Below are positions 15,875 through 24,410 of a stretch of 64,000 nt of DNA, in pieces (within the stretch, counting starts at the first letter, position 1; each line of letters starts with the position of its first letter). The notes under the pieces were generated by a model, which saw only the letters and a program-made list of their open reading frames with translations, did not search any database and was not told the DNA's origin. A program made the translations under genes and the position numbers. Origin of the DNA: Rhodopseudomonas sp. BAL398 (GTDB lineage: Bacteria; Pseudomonadota; Alphaproteobacteria; Rhizobiales; Xanthobacteraceae); the NCBI RefSeq assembly GCF_033001325.1, contig NZ_CP133111.1, forward strand, positions 1,860,001 through 1,924,000, read 5' to 3'.

Positions 15875-16765
15875 ATGGCGTATGAGACGATCAAATACGA
15901 GGTCGCCGAGCAGATTCTCACCATCACGCTGAACCGGCCCGACAAGCTCAACGCCTTCAACGCCACCATGCAGAGCGAGCTGATCGACGCCTTCGACAAG
16001 GCCGACGCCGACGACGACGTCCGCGCCATCATCGTCACCGGCGCGGGCCGCGGCTTCTGCGCCGGCGCCGATCTGTCGTCGGGCGCCGACACCTTCGATC
16101 GCGACGCCCGGCGCGGTCCGGTCAAGCGCCTCGACAATGGCGAGGTCGATTACAGCGACCCGATGGTGCGCGACGGCGGCGGCCAGGTGACGCTGCGGAT
16201 CTTCAAATGCCTCAAGCCGGTGATCGCCGCAGTCAACGGCGCGGCGGTCGGCATCGGCGTCACCATGCAGCTGGCGATGGATATCCGCATCGCCTCGGCG
16301 GACGCCCGCTTCGGCTTCGTGTTCTCGCAGCGCGGCATCGTGCCGGAAGCCGCCTCGAGCTGGTTTCTGCCGCGCATCGTCGGGATCTCGCAGGCGCTGG
16401 AATGGTGCTATACCGGCAAGGTGTTTCCGGCGCAGGAGGCGCTGGCCGGCCGGCTGGTCAGCCGCGTGGTGCCGGCCGACGAATTGCTGCCGACCGCCCG
16501 CGCGCTGGCCAAAAGCTTCGTCGACAAGACCGCGCCGGTGTCGATCGCGCTGATCCGGCAGATGATGTGGCGGATGCTGGGCGCCGACGATCCGATGGAA
16601 GCCCACAAGGTCGACAGCCGCGGCATCTACGCCCGCGGCCGTTCCGATGACGTCAAGGAAGGCGTGGTGTCGTTCCTGGAAAAGCGCCCGGCGGAGTTCA
16701 AGAACAAGGTCTCGGCCGACATGCCGAACTACTTCCCGTGGTGGGACGAGCGCGATTATCAGTGA
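15875..16765 (+). CDS. enoyl-CoA hydratase/isomerase family protein
   Basis: The 296-residue crotonase-fold protein starts MAYETIKYEVAEQILTITLN. It has the substrate-binding segments LNRPDKLNAFN and GRGFCAGADLS (oxyanion hole), then AAVNGAAVGIGVTMQLAMDI with the second oxyanion residue. FGFVFSQRGIVPEAASSWFLP carries the catalytic Glu, and the C-terminus is DMPNYFPWWDE. A GGAAGG ribosome site precedes ATG 15875. The family hydrates or isomerises acyl-CoA thioesters. The exact acyl-CoA is unknown. Upstream and downstream are repeat blocks, so it is probably monocistronic. Confidence 0.9.
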   Translation: MAYETIKYEVAEQILTITLNRPDKLNAFNATMQSELIDAFDKADADDDVRAIIVTGAGRGFCAGADLSSGADTFDRDARRGPVKRLDNGEVDYSDPMVRDGGGQVTLRIFKCLKPVIAAVNGAAVGIGVTMQLAMDIRIASADARFGFVFSQRGIVPEAASSWFLPRIVGISQALEWCYTGKVFPAQEALAGRLVSRVVPADELLPTARALAKSFVDKTAPVSIALIRQMMWRMLGADDPMEAHKVDSRGIYARGRSDDVKEGVVSFLEKRPAEFKNKVSADMPNYFPWWDERDYQ

Positions 16766-16800
16766 GGCGAACAGCTGGGATTTTCACATTCGCTTCCTCG

Positions 16801-17323
16801 CCCGTGCCCCGGATGCGACGCAGCGCGCCGCACTTGCGGCGTGGTGCGGCGCTGAGCCCGGGCCCCGCTTGACGGCGCCGAACAAAATAGCGGGGTCCCG
16901 GTCTGCGGCTCAGCGTTTCACGCTGCACCGCGCCCGGGACACGGACAACAACCAACACGACCCATTCCGATCGCCCGTGCCCCGGATGCGACGCAGCGCG
17001 CCGCACTTACGGCGTGGTGCGGCGCTGAGCCGGGGCCCCGCTTGACGGCGCCGGACAAACATAGCGGGGTCCCGGTTCTGCGGCGCAGCGTTGCACGCTG
17101 CACTGCGCCCGGGACACGGACACTACCAACAAGCAATACGGCGTCCTTTTGCTCTTGATCGTCAATTCGATCGCCCGTTCCCCGGATGCGGCGCAGTACG
17201 CCGCGCTTGCGGCGTGGTGCGGCGCTGAGCCGGGGCCCCGCTTGACGGCACCGGACAAACATAGCGGGGTCCCGGTTCTGCGGAGCAGCGTTTCACGCTG
17301 CACCGCGCCCGGGACACGGACAG
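16801..17323. repeat. three direct copies of a ~150-bp intergenic repeat
   Basis: Copies start near 16801, 16974 and 17174. Each runs from a CCCGTGCCCCGGATGCG start, through GGCGTGGTGCGGCGCTGAGC and GCGGGGTCCCGG, to CGCCCGGGACACGGACA. Spacer lengths differ, so it is not a CRISPR array. Further diverged copies lie at 45340-45476 and, inverted, at 46054-46192. Open frames inside are by-products. It fills the gap between the crotonase and flavoprotein genes. Confidence 0.85.
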
Positions 17324-17329
17324 CAGGAT

Positions 17330-18568
17330 TTAGTCAGTCGCACCCAGCCACGTGAGCGCGCCCCGGCCCGCGGTCGCGCCGGTGGCGAAGGCGCCTTGCA
17401 GCAGATAGCCGCCGGTCGGGGCTTCCCAGTCCAGCATCTCGCCGGCGGCGAACACGCCGGGCAAGCGCCGGATCATGAATGACGCGTCGAGTTCATCGAA
17501 GGCGATGCCGCCGGCAGTCGAGATCGCGCGGGCGATCGGCGCGACGCCGTTCAACGGCACCGGCACCGCATTGATCAGCGCGGCGAGTTTTTGCGGCGAC
17601 AGCGCCGACAAGGCCACGCCTTTGGCCAGCGTCGCCTCGTGCAACAGGCCGATGCCAAGCGGCGTCAGATGCGCGGCCTTGCGCAGGACGCTCGCCAGCG
17701 ATTGCTTGCCCCGCGGCGCCGACAGTCTGGCGGCGAGATCGGCCTCCGCCAGATCGGGCCGCAGCGCGATCCGCAGCACCGCTCGGCCGCCGGCGCGAAT
17801 CGCCTCCCTCAGCGGCGCCGACAGCGCATAGACCGCGCCGCCCTCGATCCCCGCGCTGGTGATCATCGCCTCGCCGCGCACATGATGGCCGCCGAACGAC
17901 AGCGCGACGTTCTTCAACGGCTGGCCTTCGAAGCGGGCGCGAAACACCGCCGACCACGCCACCGTGAACCCGCAATTGGCGGGCCGCAGCGGCGCAATCG
18001 CGACGCCCTTCCCGCTCAAGATTTCGACCCAGCCGCCATCGGAGCCAAGCTGCGGCCAGCTGGCGCCGCCCAGCGCCAGCACGACGGCGCGCGCCGCGAC
18101 GCGGTGCGGCCCGTCGGGGGCGTCGAATGTCAGCTGACCATCCTCGTCCCAGCCGCTCCAGCGATGCCGCAGCACCAGCCGCACGCCTTGCTGATCGAGC
18201 CGGCGCAGCCACGCGCGCAGCAAGGGCGAGGCCTTCATCGCCTGCGGAAACACCCGCCCGCTGGAGCCGACAAAGGTCGGCTGCCCCAGCGCCTCGCTCC
18301 ACGCCCGCAGCGCGTCCGGCGTCAGCGCCGCGATCGCCGGCGCCAGAAGCGGCTGCGCCGCGCCGTAACGCGCCAGAAACGCCGGCAGCGCCTCGCTATG
18401 GGTGAGATTGAGCCCGCCGCGCCCGGCCAGCAGCAATTTGCGGCCGGCCGAGCGCATGCCGTCGAACACGGTGACCCGCGCGCCGCCCCGCGCCAGCGTC
18501 TCGGCCGCCATCAGCCCGGCCGGGCCGGCGCCGATCACAGCCACGTCGATGGTTTGAATGTCTGCCAC
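17330..18568 (-). CDS. flavoprotein, HI0933/TIGR03862 family
   Basis: The 412-residue protein starts MADIQTIDVAVIGAGPAGLM, a dinucleotide-binding motif. It continues with the HI0933-family signature AGRKLLLAGRGGLNLTHSE, a GRVFPQAMKASPLL segment, the ALGGASWPQLGSDGGW loop and the C-terminal FAD-binding TAGGIAFDEL...GGYLLQGAFATG. This is a FAD-dependent oxidoreductase of the YhiN/BaiN-like group. The length suits the TIGR03862 subfamily. Substrate and physiological role are unknown. Single gene on the minus strand, between a direct-repeat cluster and a palindromic-repeat region. Confidence 0.88.
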   Translation of the reverse strand: MADIQTIDVAVIGAGPAGLMAAETLARGGARVTVFDGMRSAGRKLLLAGRGGLNLTHSEALPAFLARYGAAQPLLAPAIAALTPDALRAWSEALGQPTFVGSSGRVFPQAMKASPLLRAWLRRLDQQGVRLVLRHRWSGWDEDGQLTFDAPDGPHRVAARAVVLALGGASWPQLGSDGGWVEILSGKGVAIAPLRPANCGFTVAWSAVFRARFEGQPLKNVALSFGGHHVRGEAMITSAGIEGGAVYALSAPLREAIRAGGRAVLRIALRPDLAEADLAARLSAPRGKQSLASVLRKAAHLTPLGIGLLHEATLAKGVALSALSPQKLAALINAVPVPLNGVAPIARAISTAGGIAFDELDASFMIRRLPGVFAAGEMLDWEAPTGGYLLQGAFATGATAGRGALTWLGATD

Positions 18569-18770
18569 GGCGCAACGCTATGCACGCTCAGTGGCGGCTT
18601 GTAAAATCGCAGCGCGCGCTCACGCCAATACCCGAGATCCTCATGGCGAGGAGCGCGCCGTTGCGCGCGTCTCGAACCATGAGGTTTGTCGCCCATCCTT
18701 CGAGACGCCCGGCTGCGCCGGGCTCCTCAAAGCCTGACCGAAAACGAAACCAATAAACCAACCTCGATTT

Positions 18771-18878
18771 CGTCATTGCGAGCCGAGGACGGCGCATAGC
18801 GCCGTCCGACAGCGAAGCAATCCAGGGGCGCCAAGCACAGACTGGATTGCTTCGTCGCTGCGCTCCTCGCAATGACGA
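18771..18878. repeat. palindromic intergenic repeat
   Basis: The ends CGTCATTGCGAG and CTCGCAATGACG, and the inner GAAGCAATCCAG and CTGGATTGCTTC, form a long imperfect inverted repeat. The rest of 18569-18961 has shorter hairpins, including one from ATCCTTCGAGACGCC, and no gene I can support. Confidence 0.75.
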
Positions 18879-18961
18879 GCTCGAAGGCTTGATTCCATTG
18901 ATCCCTCTTACAGTCAGACTCTCAGGATGAGGCAGCCGTGCGCGTCAAGGCCGCGCTGATG

Positions 18962-19879
18962 TTACAGCTTCACCCCGGCCCGTGCGGCGGCTTGCGCCAC
19001 GTATTTCTGGGTCTGCTGGAACGCGCCTTCCAGCGCCTGCGCCTTGCCCATGTCGTCGATCGCGGCGAAATGCGCGGCGATGGCGTCGGGGGTCCAGTCG
19101 GCTTCGGCGAGGTTGATGCCGTCGCTCTCCAGCACCTTGACCACCGCGAAGGAGCCGGCGCCGGCGCCCATGATGGTGCGGGTCGGTGCGTCGGCGCCGA
19201 GCAGATACAGCACCGCCGGCGTGATCGATTCCGGCTTGAGCAATTCCAGCGCCTGCGGCGGCAGCAATTCCTCGGTCATCCGCGTCGCCGCGGTCGGCGA
19301 GATGGCGTTGACGCGGATGTCGTTCTTGCGGCCCTCGATCGCCAGCACGTTCATCAGCCCGATGATGCCCATTTTGGCCGCGCCGTAATTGGCCTGGCCG
19401 AAATTGCCGAACAGGCCCGACGACGACGTCGTCACCACGATGCGGCCGAAATTGCGCTCGCGCATGCCGTCCCACACCGCCTTGCAGCAATAGAACGTGC
19501 CCTTGAGATGCACGTCGATCACCTTGTCGAAATCGGCGAGCTCCATCTTGGCGAAGGATTTGTCGCGCAGGATGCCGGCATTGGCGACCATCAGGTCGAC
19601 GCTGCCCCACTCCTTGGTGGCCTTGGCGACCATCGCGGTGACCTGCTCGAAATTAGAGACGTCGGCGCCGTCGGCCATCGCGGTGCCGCCGGCCGCGCGA
19701 ATTTCCTCGACCACGGTCTCGGCCGCGGTGAGCGAGCCGCCGCTGCCGTCGCGGGCGCCGCCGAAATCATTGACCACGACCTTGGCGCCGCGCGCCGCCA
19801 GCCCCAGCGCATGCGCGCGACCCAATCCGTTACCCGCGCCGGTGACGATGGCGACGCGTCCGTCAAACTTGATAGTCAT
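18962..19879 (-). CDS. SDR family dehydrogenase (MFE-type 3-hydroxyacyl-CoA)
   Basis: The 305-residue protein starts MTIKFDGRVAIVTGAGNGLG. It has the cofactor motif TGAGNGLGRAHALGLA, the NAG motif (VANAGILRDKSF) and the catalytic Ser in VVTTSSSGLFGNFGQ with YGAAK downstream. The inserted GGARDGSGGS stretch after the second strand, and the long C-terminus, resemble the hydroxyacyl-CoA dehydrogenase unit of peroxisomal multifunctional enzyme 2. It is the last gene of a minus-strand operon that also encodes a MaoC-type hydratase (18 bp gap), which fits acyl-CoA beta-oxidation or a related pathway. Exact substrate inferred only. Confidence 0.85.
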   Translation of the reverse strand: MTIKFDGRVAIVTGAGNGLGRAHALGLAARGAKVVVNDFGGARDGSGGSLTAAETVVEEIRAAGGTAMADGADVSNFEQVTAMVAKATKEWGSVDLMVANAGILRDKSFAKMELADFDKVIDVHLKGTFYCCKAVWDGMRERNFGRIVVTTSSSGLFGNFGQANYGAAKMGIIGLMNVLAIEGRKNDIRVNAISPTAATRMTEELLPPQALELLKPESITPAVLYLLGADAPTRTIMGAGAGSFAVVKVLESDGINLAEADWTPDAIAAHFAAIDDMGKAQALEGAFQQTQKYVAQAAARAGVKL

Positions 19880-19897
19880 GAATGTCGTTCCTGAAGG

Positions 19898-20362
19898 TTA
19901 CGCGAAATAGATCAGGCCGAGCCAGTCGGCGACCAGCGCCGGCTTCGACTCGCCTTCGATCTCGACGCTGACGCTGGTGCGCGACAGCAGCTCGCCAGGC
20001 TTGCGCATCGTCGCTTCGGTGAGGGTGAAGCGACCGCGAATCCGCGCGCCGGCCTTGACCGGGGAGATGAAGCGCAATTTGTCGAAGCCGTAATTGACGC
20101 CCATGGTGGCGCCGCTGAGCTTCGGCATCGCCTCGTAGGAAAACACGGAGAGCAGCGACACCGTGAGAAAGCCGTGCGCCACGGTTGAGCCGAACGGCGT
20201 TTCAGCCTTGGCGCGCGCCGGGTCGATATGGATGAATTGCCGATCCTCGGTTGCTTCGGCGAATTCGTCGATCCGCTTCTGATCCACCAGATGCCATTCC
20301 GAGACGCCGACCTCGCTGCCGACCATCTTGATATATGCGTCGCGTTCCACCATTGAGTTCAT
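19898..20362 (-). CDS. MaoC family (R)-hydratase
   Basis: The 154-residue hot-dog protein starts MNSMVERDAYIKMVG. It has the catalytic hydratase segment ATEDRQFIHIDPARAK with its Asp/His dyad, followed by FGSTVAHGFLTVSLLS. Such proteins hydrate trans-2-enoyl-CoA to (R)-3-hydroxyacyl-CoA. ATG 20362 is used instead of an in-frame start 36 bp upstream because it gives a compact N-terminus. The SDR gene follows after 18 bp and a quinone-reductase gene precedes it by about 90 bp, so a shared acyl-CoA operon is likely. Confidence 0.87.
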   Translation of the reverse strand: MNSMVERDAYIKMVGSEVGVSEWHLVDQKRIDEFAEATEDRQFIHIDPARAKAETPFGSTVAHGFLTVSLLSVFSYEAMPKLSGATMGVNYGFDKLRFISPVKAGARIRGRFTLTEATMRKPGELLSRTSVSVEIEGESKPALVADWLGLIYFA

Positions 20363-20449
20363 GCAGTCCTCTTCTTGCTTTTCTTGTGCGGCGCACATTC
20401 CACATCGCGCGGTCCTTCGCCAAGCGAAAATTTCGGTTGCAATCGCCGC

Positions 20450-21427
20450 TCAACGCGTCATCAGCACCACCCGGCCGATGGCGCGGCGGTCGATCAGCAG
20501 CCGCATCGCGTCGGCCCATTGCGCCAGCGGCACCCGGTGCGAGATATTGGGACGCAGCTTGCCCTGCTCGGCGAGATCGAGCAGCGCCGCGATCCGCCTG
20601 ACCCCGAGCGCCGGATTTTTGCGCACCGCCTCGCCGGCGCGCACGCCGAGCACGCTGGCGCCCTTCATCAGCACCAGATTGGTCCGCGCCATGCCGATGC
20701 CGCCGGTGAAGCCGACCACCAGCAGCCGCGCGCCCCAATTGATACAGCGCAGGCTCTGCTCGAAGATCTCGCCGCCGACCGGATCGAACACCACATCGGC
20801 GCCGCGGCCATCGGTGATCCGCTTGACCGCGTCGCGAAACGGCTCGGTGCCATAGAGCACGCCGTGATCCGCGCCCTTGGCGCGCGCCACCGCCAGCTTC
20901 TCTTCGCTGGACGCCACGGCAATCACCATGGCGCCGAGATGCTTGCCGAGCTCGACCGCGGCGAGGCCAACGCCGCCGCCGGCGCCATGCACCAGCAGCA
21001 CCTCGCCGGGCTGCAGCTGCCCGCGCTCGACCAGCCCATGCCAGGCGGTGCCGTGGCCGGCCAGATAGGTCGCGGCTTCCGCATAGTCGAACGCACGCGG
21101 CATCGGCGTGAGCTGGGTCGCCGCCACCACCACCTCGTCGGCATAGCCGCCGAAGCGCAATTTGGCGATCACCCGGTCGCCCAGCGCGACGCCCTCGACG
21201 CCCTCGGCGATTTCGATCACGTCGCCGGCGGCCTCGACGCCGGGAATGAATGGCAGCTCCGGCTTGAGCTGATATTCGCCGGCGCACATCAGAATATCGG
21301 GAAAATTGATCCCGGCGGCATGCACCGCGACGCGAACTTCGCCGGCTGCCAACGGCCTGCGTTCGAAGCTTTCAAGCCGCAACGTCTCGGGTGGCCCGAG
21401 TTCGCGGCAAACCACGGCGGTCGGCAT
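20450..21427 (-). CDS. NADPH:quinone oxidoreductase family protein (MDR)
   Basis: The 325-residue zinc-independent medium-chain reductase starts MPTAVVCRELGPPETLRLES. It has the GINFPDILMCAGEYQ segment, PFIPGVEAAGDV, the nucleotide-binding VHGAGGGVGLAAVELGKHLG and DPVGGEIFEQSLRCINWGAR. This is the qor-like layout. It reduces quinones or enoyl groups with NADPH. The true substrate is not visible. Its ATG overlaps the TGA of the upstream isomerase gene (TGATG), which indicates translational coupling, and the MaoC and SDR genes follow in the same direction. Confidence 0.88.
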   Translation of the reverse strand: MPTAVVCRELGPPETLRLESFERRPLAAGEVRVAVHAAGINFPDILMCAGEYQLKPELPFIPGVEAAGDVIEIAEGVEGVALGDRVIAKLRFGGYADEVVVAATQLTPMPRAFDYAEAATYLAGHGTAWHGLVERGQLQPGEVLLVHGAGGGVGLAAVELGKHLGAMVIAVASSEEKLAVARAKGADHGVLYGTEPFRDAVKRITDGRGADVVFDPVGGEIFEQSLRCINWGARLLVVGFTGGIGMARTNLVLMKGASVLGVRAGEAVRKNPALGVRRIAALLDLAEQGKLRPNISHRVPLAQWADAMRLLIDRRAIGRVVLMTR

Positions 21428-22035
21428 CAGGCCGCACTCGCCCGGCGACGCACCAACGCCTCGCGGATGAGCGGGAGGCGATCATTGCCGAAATACATAT
21501 CGGTCTTGTCGACAAAGATCGTCGGCGAGCCGAAGCCGCCGCGGGCCATCACCTCGTCGGTATTGACCTTGAGCTGGTCCTTGACCGCCTGATCAGCGAT
21601 CCCGGCGAAGAACGCCGCCGGATCGACGCCGACCTTGGCGCAGATCTCGCTCAGCACCTCGTCCTTGGAAATGTCCTTGTCGTCGCCCCAATAGGCCTCG
21701 AACACCGCGGTGGCGAACGGCACCATGTTGTCGCCCAGGAAAATGCAGCCGCGCATCGCCCTGACGCTATTCACCGGGAACACCGACGGCGGCATCTTGA
21801 TCGCCAGCCCCGCCGAGCGCGCCCAATCGGCGAGATCCTTCTTGGCATAGCGCGCCTTCAGCGGCACGGGCGCCTCGCGCTGGGCATAGACGCTGGGATT
21901 GACGCTGTTGAAAATCCCCCCGACCAGAACCGGCCGCCACGAAATCTCCTCGGCAAATTCCTTGGCCAGCGGCTGGATGTTGTGGAAGGCGAGGTAAGTC
22001 CAGGGACTGGAGCAGTCGAAGAAGAATTCGATCAT
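21427..22035 (-). CDS. 2-hydroxychromene-2-carboxylate isomerase family protein
   Basis: The 202-residue DsbA-fold protein starts MIEFFFDCSSPWTYLAFHNI, the kappa-class GST/HCCA isomerase N-terminus. It contains RPVLVGGIFN, FPVNSVRAMRG and the C-terminal GGFGSPTIFVDKTDMYFGND with the cis-Pro loop. Family members use glutathione in isomerisation of aromatic catabolites, but many act on unknown substrates. First gene of the four-gene operon running to 18962. Its stop codon overlaps the start of the quinone-reductase gene. Confidence 0.85.
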   Translation of the reverse strand: MIEFFFDCSSPWTYLAFHNIQPLAKEFAEEISWRPVLVGGIFNSVNPSVYAQREAPVPLKARYAKKDLADWARSAGLAIKMPPSVFPVNSVRAMRGCIFLGDNMVPFATAVFEAYWGDDKDISKDEVLSEICAKVGVDPAAFFAGIADQAVKDQLKVNTDEVMARGGFGSPTIFVDKTDMYFGNDRLPLIREALVRRRASAA

Positions 22036-22135
22036 CGGGGTTTCCTCGGTTGTTGTTGGGCGGGTTGTTATTTCGACGGCGTTGTTATCATTGCTGGTAT
22101 TGTTGTCGTTGCAGGCAGCGGCTGCATTTTTCCGC

Positions 22136-22239
22136 CGTCATCACCCGCGAAAGCGGGTGACCCAGCATTCCAGAGCATCAGCGTTCCACCGCAAGCGCTC
22201 TGCAATACTGGGTCGCCCGGTCAAGCCGGGCGATGACGA
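22136..22239. repeat. palindromic intergenic repeat
   Basis: CGTCATCACCCGCGAAAGCG at the left and GCCGGGCGATGACG at the right, with inner CCAGCATTCCAGAG and CTCTGCAATACTGG, make a long inverted repeat. The rest of the gap 22036-22287 has a TTGTTGTT-rich stretch and no gene. Confidence 0.75.
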
Positions 22240-22287
22240 TCTTTGTTGGAGCGCCTCGCCTCATGCCGCCGCTCTTCATCGCCCCCC

Positions 22288-22989
22288 TCACTGCTGCGCC
22301 TGCACATGCGCGGGCGCATCGACGCCGAACATGATCTTGCGGGCCTGCTCGTCCATCGGCTGCTTGTCCTGCTTGCCAACCGCGAGCCCGGCCTGCAATT
22401 GCGGCCGCGCGCGCAGCGTTGCGTACCAGCGTTTCAGATTGGGATAATCATCGAGCGAAAGCCCCTGCGCCTTGTGGGTCATGATCCAGGGGAAACACGC
22501 CATGTCGGCGATCGAATATTCGCCCGCGATATAGTCGCGCTCGGCGAGCTGAGCGTCGACTACGCTATAGAGCCGCCTGGCCTCGCGGCCGTAACGCTCG
22601 ATCGCGTAAGGGATCTTTTCCGGCGCATAGAGCAGGAAATGGCCGTGCTGGCCGAGCATCGGGCCGAGGCCGCCCATCTGCCACATCAGCCATTGCATCA
22701 CCTCGAAGCGCGGCCGGGGCGCGGCCGGCAGGAAGCGGCCGGATTTTTCCGCCAGATAGATCAGGATCGCGCCGCTTTCGAACAGGCTGACGGGCGCGCC
22801 GCCATCGGCCGGGGCGTGGTCGACGATCGCCGGCATCCGGCCGTTCGGGCTCAGTTTCAGGAATTCCGGTTTGAGCTGGTCGCCGCGGCCAAGCTGCATC
22901 GGATGCAGCGTGTAGGGCAGAGCGCATTCCTCCAGCATGATCGAGATCTTCCAGCCGTTCGGCGTCGGCGCATAATAGAGATCGATCAT
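22288..22989 (-). CDS. glutathione S-transferase family protein
   Basis: The 233-residue protein starts MIDLYYAPTPNGWKISIMLE, a thioredoxin-fold glutathione-binding domain. It has the cis-Pro segment SPNGRMPAIVDH, the LFESGAILIYLAE glutathione gamma-Glu site, and a helical C-domain with YSIADMACFPWIM. This is the YfcG/YghU-like (Nu-class-like) layout, whose members often show disulfide-bond reductase activity. ATG 22989 lies just before the divergent MetE-like gene. The C-terminus is Gln/Ala-rich. Substrate unknown. Confidence 0.88.
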   Translation of the reverse strand: MIDLYYAPTPNGWKISIMLEECALPYTLHPMQLGRGDQLKPEFLKLSPNGRMPAIVDHAPADGGAPVSLFESGAILIYLAEKSGRFLPAAPRPRFEVMQWLMWQMGGLGPMLGQHGHFLLYAPEKIPYAIERYGREARRLYSVVDAQLAERDYIAGEYSIADMACFPWIMTHKAQGLSLDDYPNLKRWYATLRARPQLQAGLAVGKQDKQPMDEQARKIMFGVDAPAHVQAQQ

Positions 22990-23139
22990 GGGGGCTCCGT
23001 TGGCGAGGCTCGTTTTGCCCGATCCTAGCCCGGCAAGCGATCCAACGCCAATCCCATCACTGCGCCCATGTAAACCGCGCCCATGTACGCCGCGCCGCGA
23101 ACATGGCAGACAGGGCCAAATTCCACCGGAGAGAACGCC

Positions 23140-24162
23140 ATGCTGTTTCCCACCACGATCGCCGGTTCCCTGCCGAAGCCCGAATGGCTGGCCGAGCCGA
23201 ACAAGCTCTGGGCGCCGTGGAAATCCGCCGGCGACGAATTGTTGCGCGCCAAGCGCGACGCCACGCTGCTGGCGATCAAGGTCCAGGAAGACGCCGGCAT
23301 CGACATCGTCACCGAGGGCGAGATGGCCCGGCAGCATTTCGTCCACGGCTTTCTGGAGAATATCGAGGGCATTGATTTCGCCCATAAGGTCGAGATGGGA
23401 ATCCGCAATGATCGCTACAAGGCGATGGTGCCGCAGGTGGTGGCGCCGTTGCGGCTGAAGGGCCGGGTCCACGCCTTCGAGGCGCTGGCCGCCCGCGCCC
23501 ATACCAAGCGCCAGCTGAAATTCACCCTGCCCGGCCCGATGACCATCATCGATACCATCGCCGACAGCCATTATGGCGACCGGGTCAAGATGGCCTTCGC
23601 CTTCGCCGAATTGCTCAATGAGGAAGCCCGCGCGCTGCAGGCCGACGGCGTCGACATGATCCAGTTCGATGAGCCGGCCTTCAACGTCTATATGGACGAG
23701 GCCGCCGATTGGGGCGTGCAGGCGCTGCAGCGCGCCGCGCAGGGCCTGACCTGCGCCACCGCCGTGCACATCTGCTACGGCTACGGCATCAAGGCCAACA
23801 CCGACTGGAAGGACACGCTGGGCAGCGAGTGGCGGCAATACGAGCAGATCTTCCCGGCGATCGACGCCTCGCCGATCCAGCAGGTCGCGATCGAATGCCG
23901 CAACTCGAAAGTGCCGCTGGAATTGCTCGGCCTGCTGCAGAACAAGATCGTGCAGGCCGGCGTGATCGACGTCGCCTCCGACACCGTCGAAACCGCCGAG
24001 GATGTTGTCGCCACCATCGAGGCGGTGATGCAGTTCGTGCCGAAGTCCAACATCATAGCCACCACCAATTGCGGCATGGCGCCGATGCATCGCGACATCG
24101 CCGAAGCCAAGCTGATGGCGCTCGGCGCGGGTGCGGCGCTGGCGCGGCAGAAGTTCGGCTAG
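23140..24162 (+). CDS. cobalamin-independent methionine synthase-like protein
   Basis: The 340-residue protein covers only the C-terminal catalytic barrel of MetE. It starts MLFPTTIAGSLPKPEWLAEP. It contains IQFDEPAFNVYMDE, the zinc ligands His and Cys in ATAVHICYGYG, the Glu in VAIECRNSK and the Cys in IATTNCGMAP. The N-terminal half of full MetE is absent, as in short archaeal or catabolic methyltransferases. GGAGAG precedes ATG 23140. It may transfer a methyl group to homocysteine or another thiol. The methyl donor cannot be told. Single gene, divergent from the GST gene. Confidence 0.85.
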   Translation: MLFPTTIAGSLPKPEWLAEPNKLWAPWKSAGDELLRAKRDATLLAIKVQEDAGIDIVTEGEMARQHFVHGFLENIEGIDFAHKVEMGIRNDRYKAMVPQVVAPLRLKGRVHAFEALAARAHTKRQLKFTLPGPMTIIDTIADSHYGDRVKMAFAFAELLNEEARALQADGVDMIQFDEPAFNVYMDEAADWGVQALQRAAQGLTCATAVHICYGYGIKANTDWKDTLGSEWRQYEQIFPAIDASPIQQVAIECRNSKVPLELLGLLQNKIVQAGVIDVASDTVETAEDVVATIEAVMQFVPKSNIIATTNCGMAPMHRDIAEAKLMALGAGAALARQKFG

Positions 24163-24231
24163 GCATCGCGGCGCGTCGGGGGCGCAAGCGAACGCACAAC
24201 CACAGCTATCAAGAATAGCAGCTATCAAGGA

Positions 24232-24358
24232 TGTCATTCCGGGGCGCTAGGCCGCAGGCCGAGCGAACCCGGAATCCTGCCCCACGATGAAACGTTGCCA
24301 ATCTGAGCGAGATTCCGGGTTCGCTCGCAGCTGACGCTGCGCGCGCCCCGGAATGACG
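24232..24358. repeat. inverted pair of palindromic repeats
   Basis: TGTCATTCCGGGGCGC at the left and GCGCGCCCCGGAATGACG at the right, with inner GAACCCGGAATC and GATTCCGGGTTCGC, form a large inverted structure downstream of the MetE-like gene. Related to the block at 15710. Confidence 0.8.
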
Positions 24359-24410
24359 TCGTCTTGTCTTCAGTGCTTGTCTTCAGCGCTGCAAGAACGC
24401 CCGGCGCTGA

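Noticed and set aside
16801-17323. Possible CRISPR array
   Set aside because: Three long (about 150 bp) diverged repeats with unequal spacing and no cas genes nearby do not fit CRISPR.
22990-23139. SAM or cobalamin riboswitch before the MetE-like gene
   Set aside because: The gap is short with no recognisable conserved core, only a small CCCATGTA-type direct repeat.
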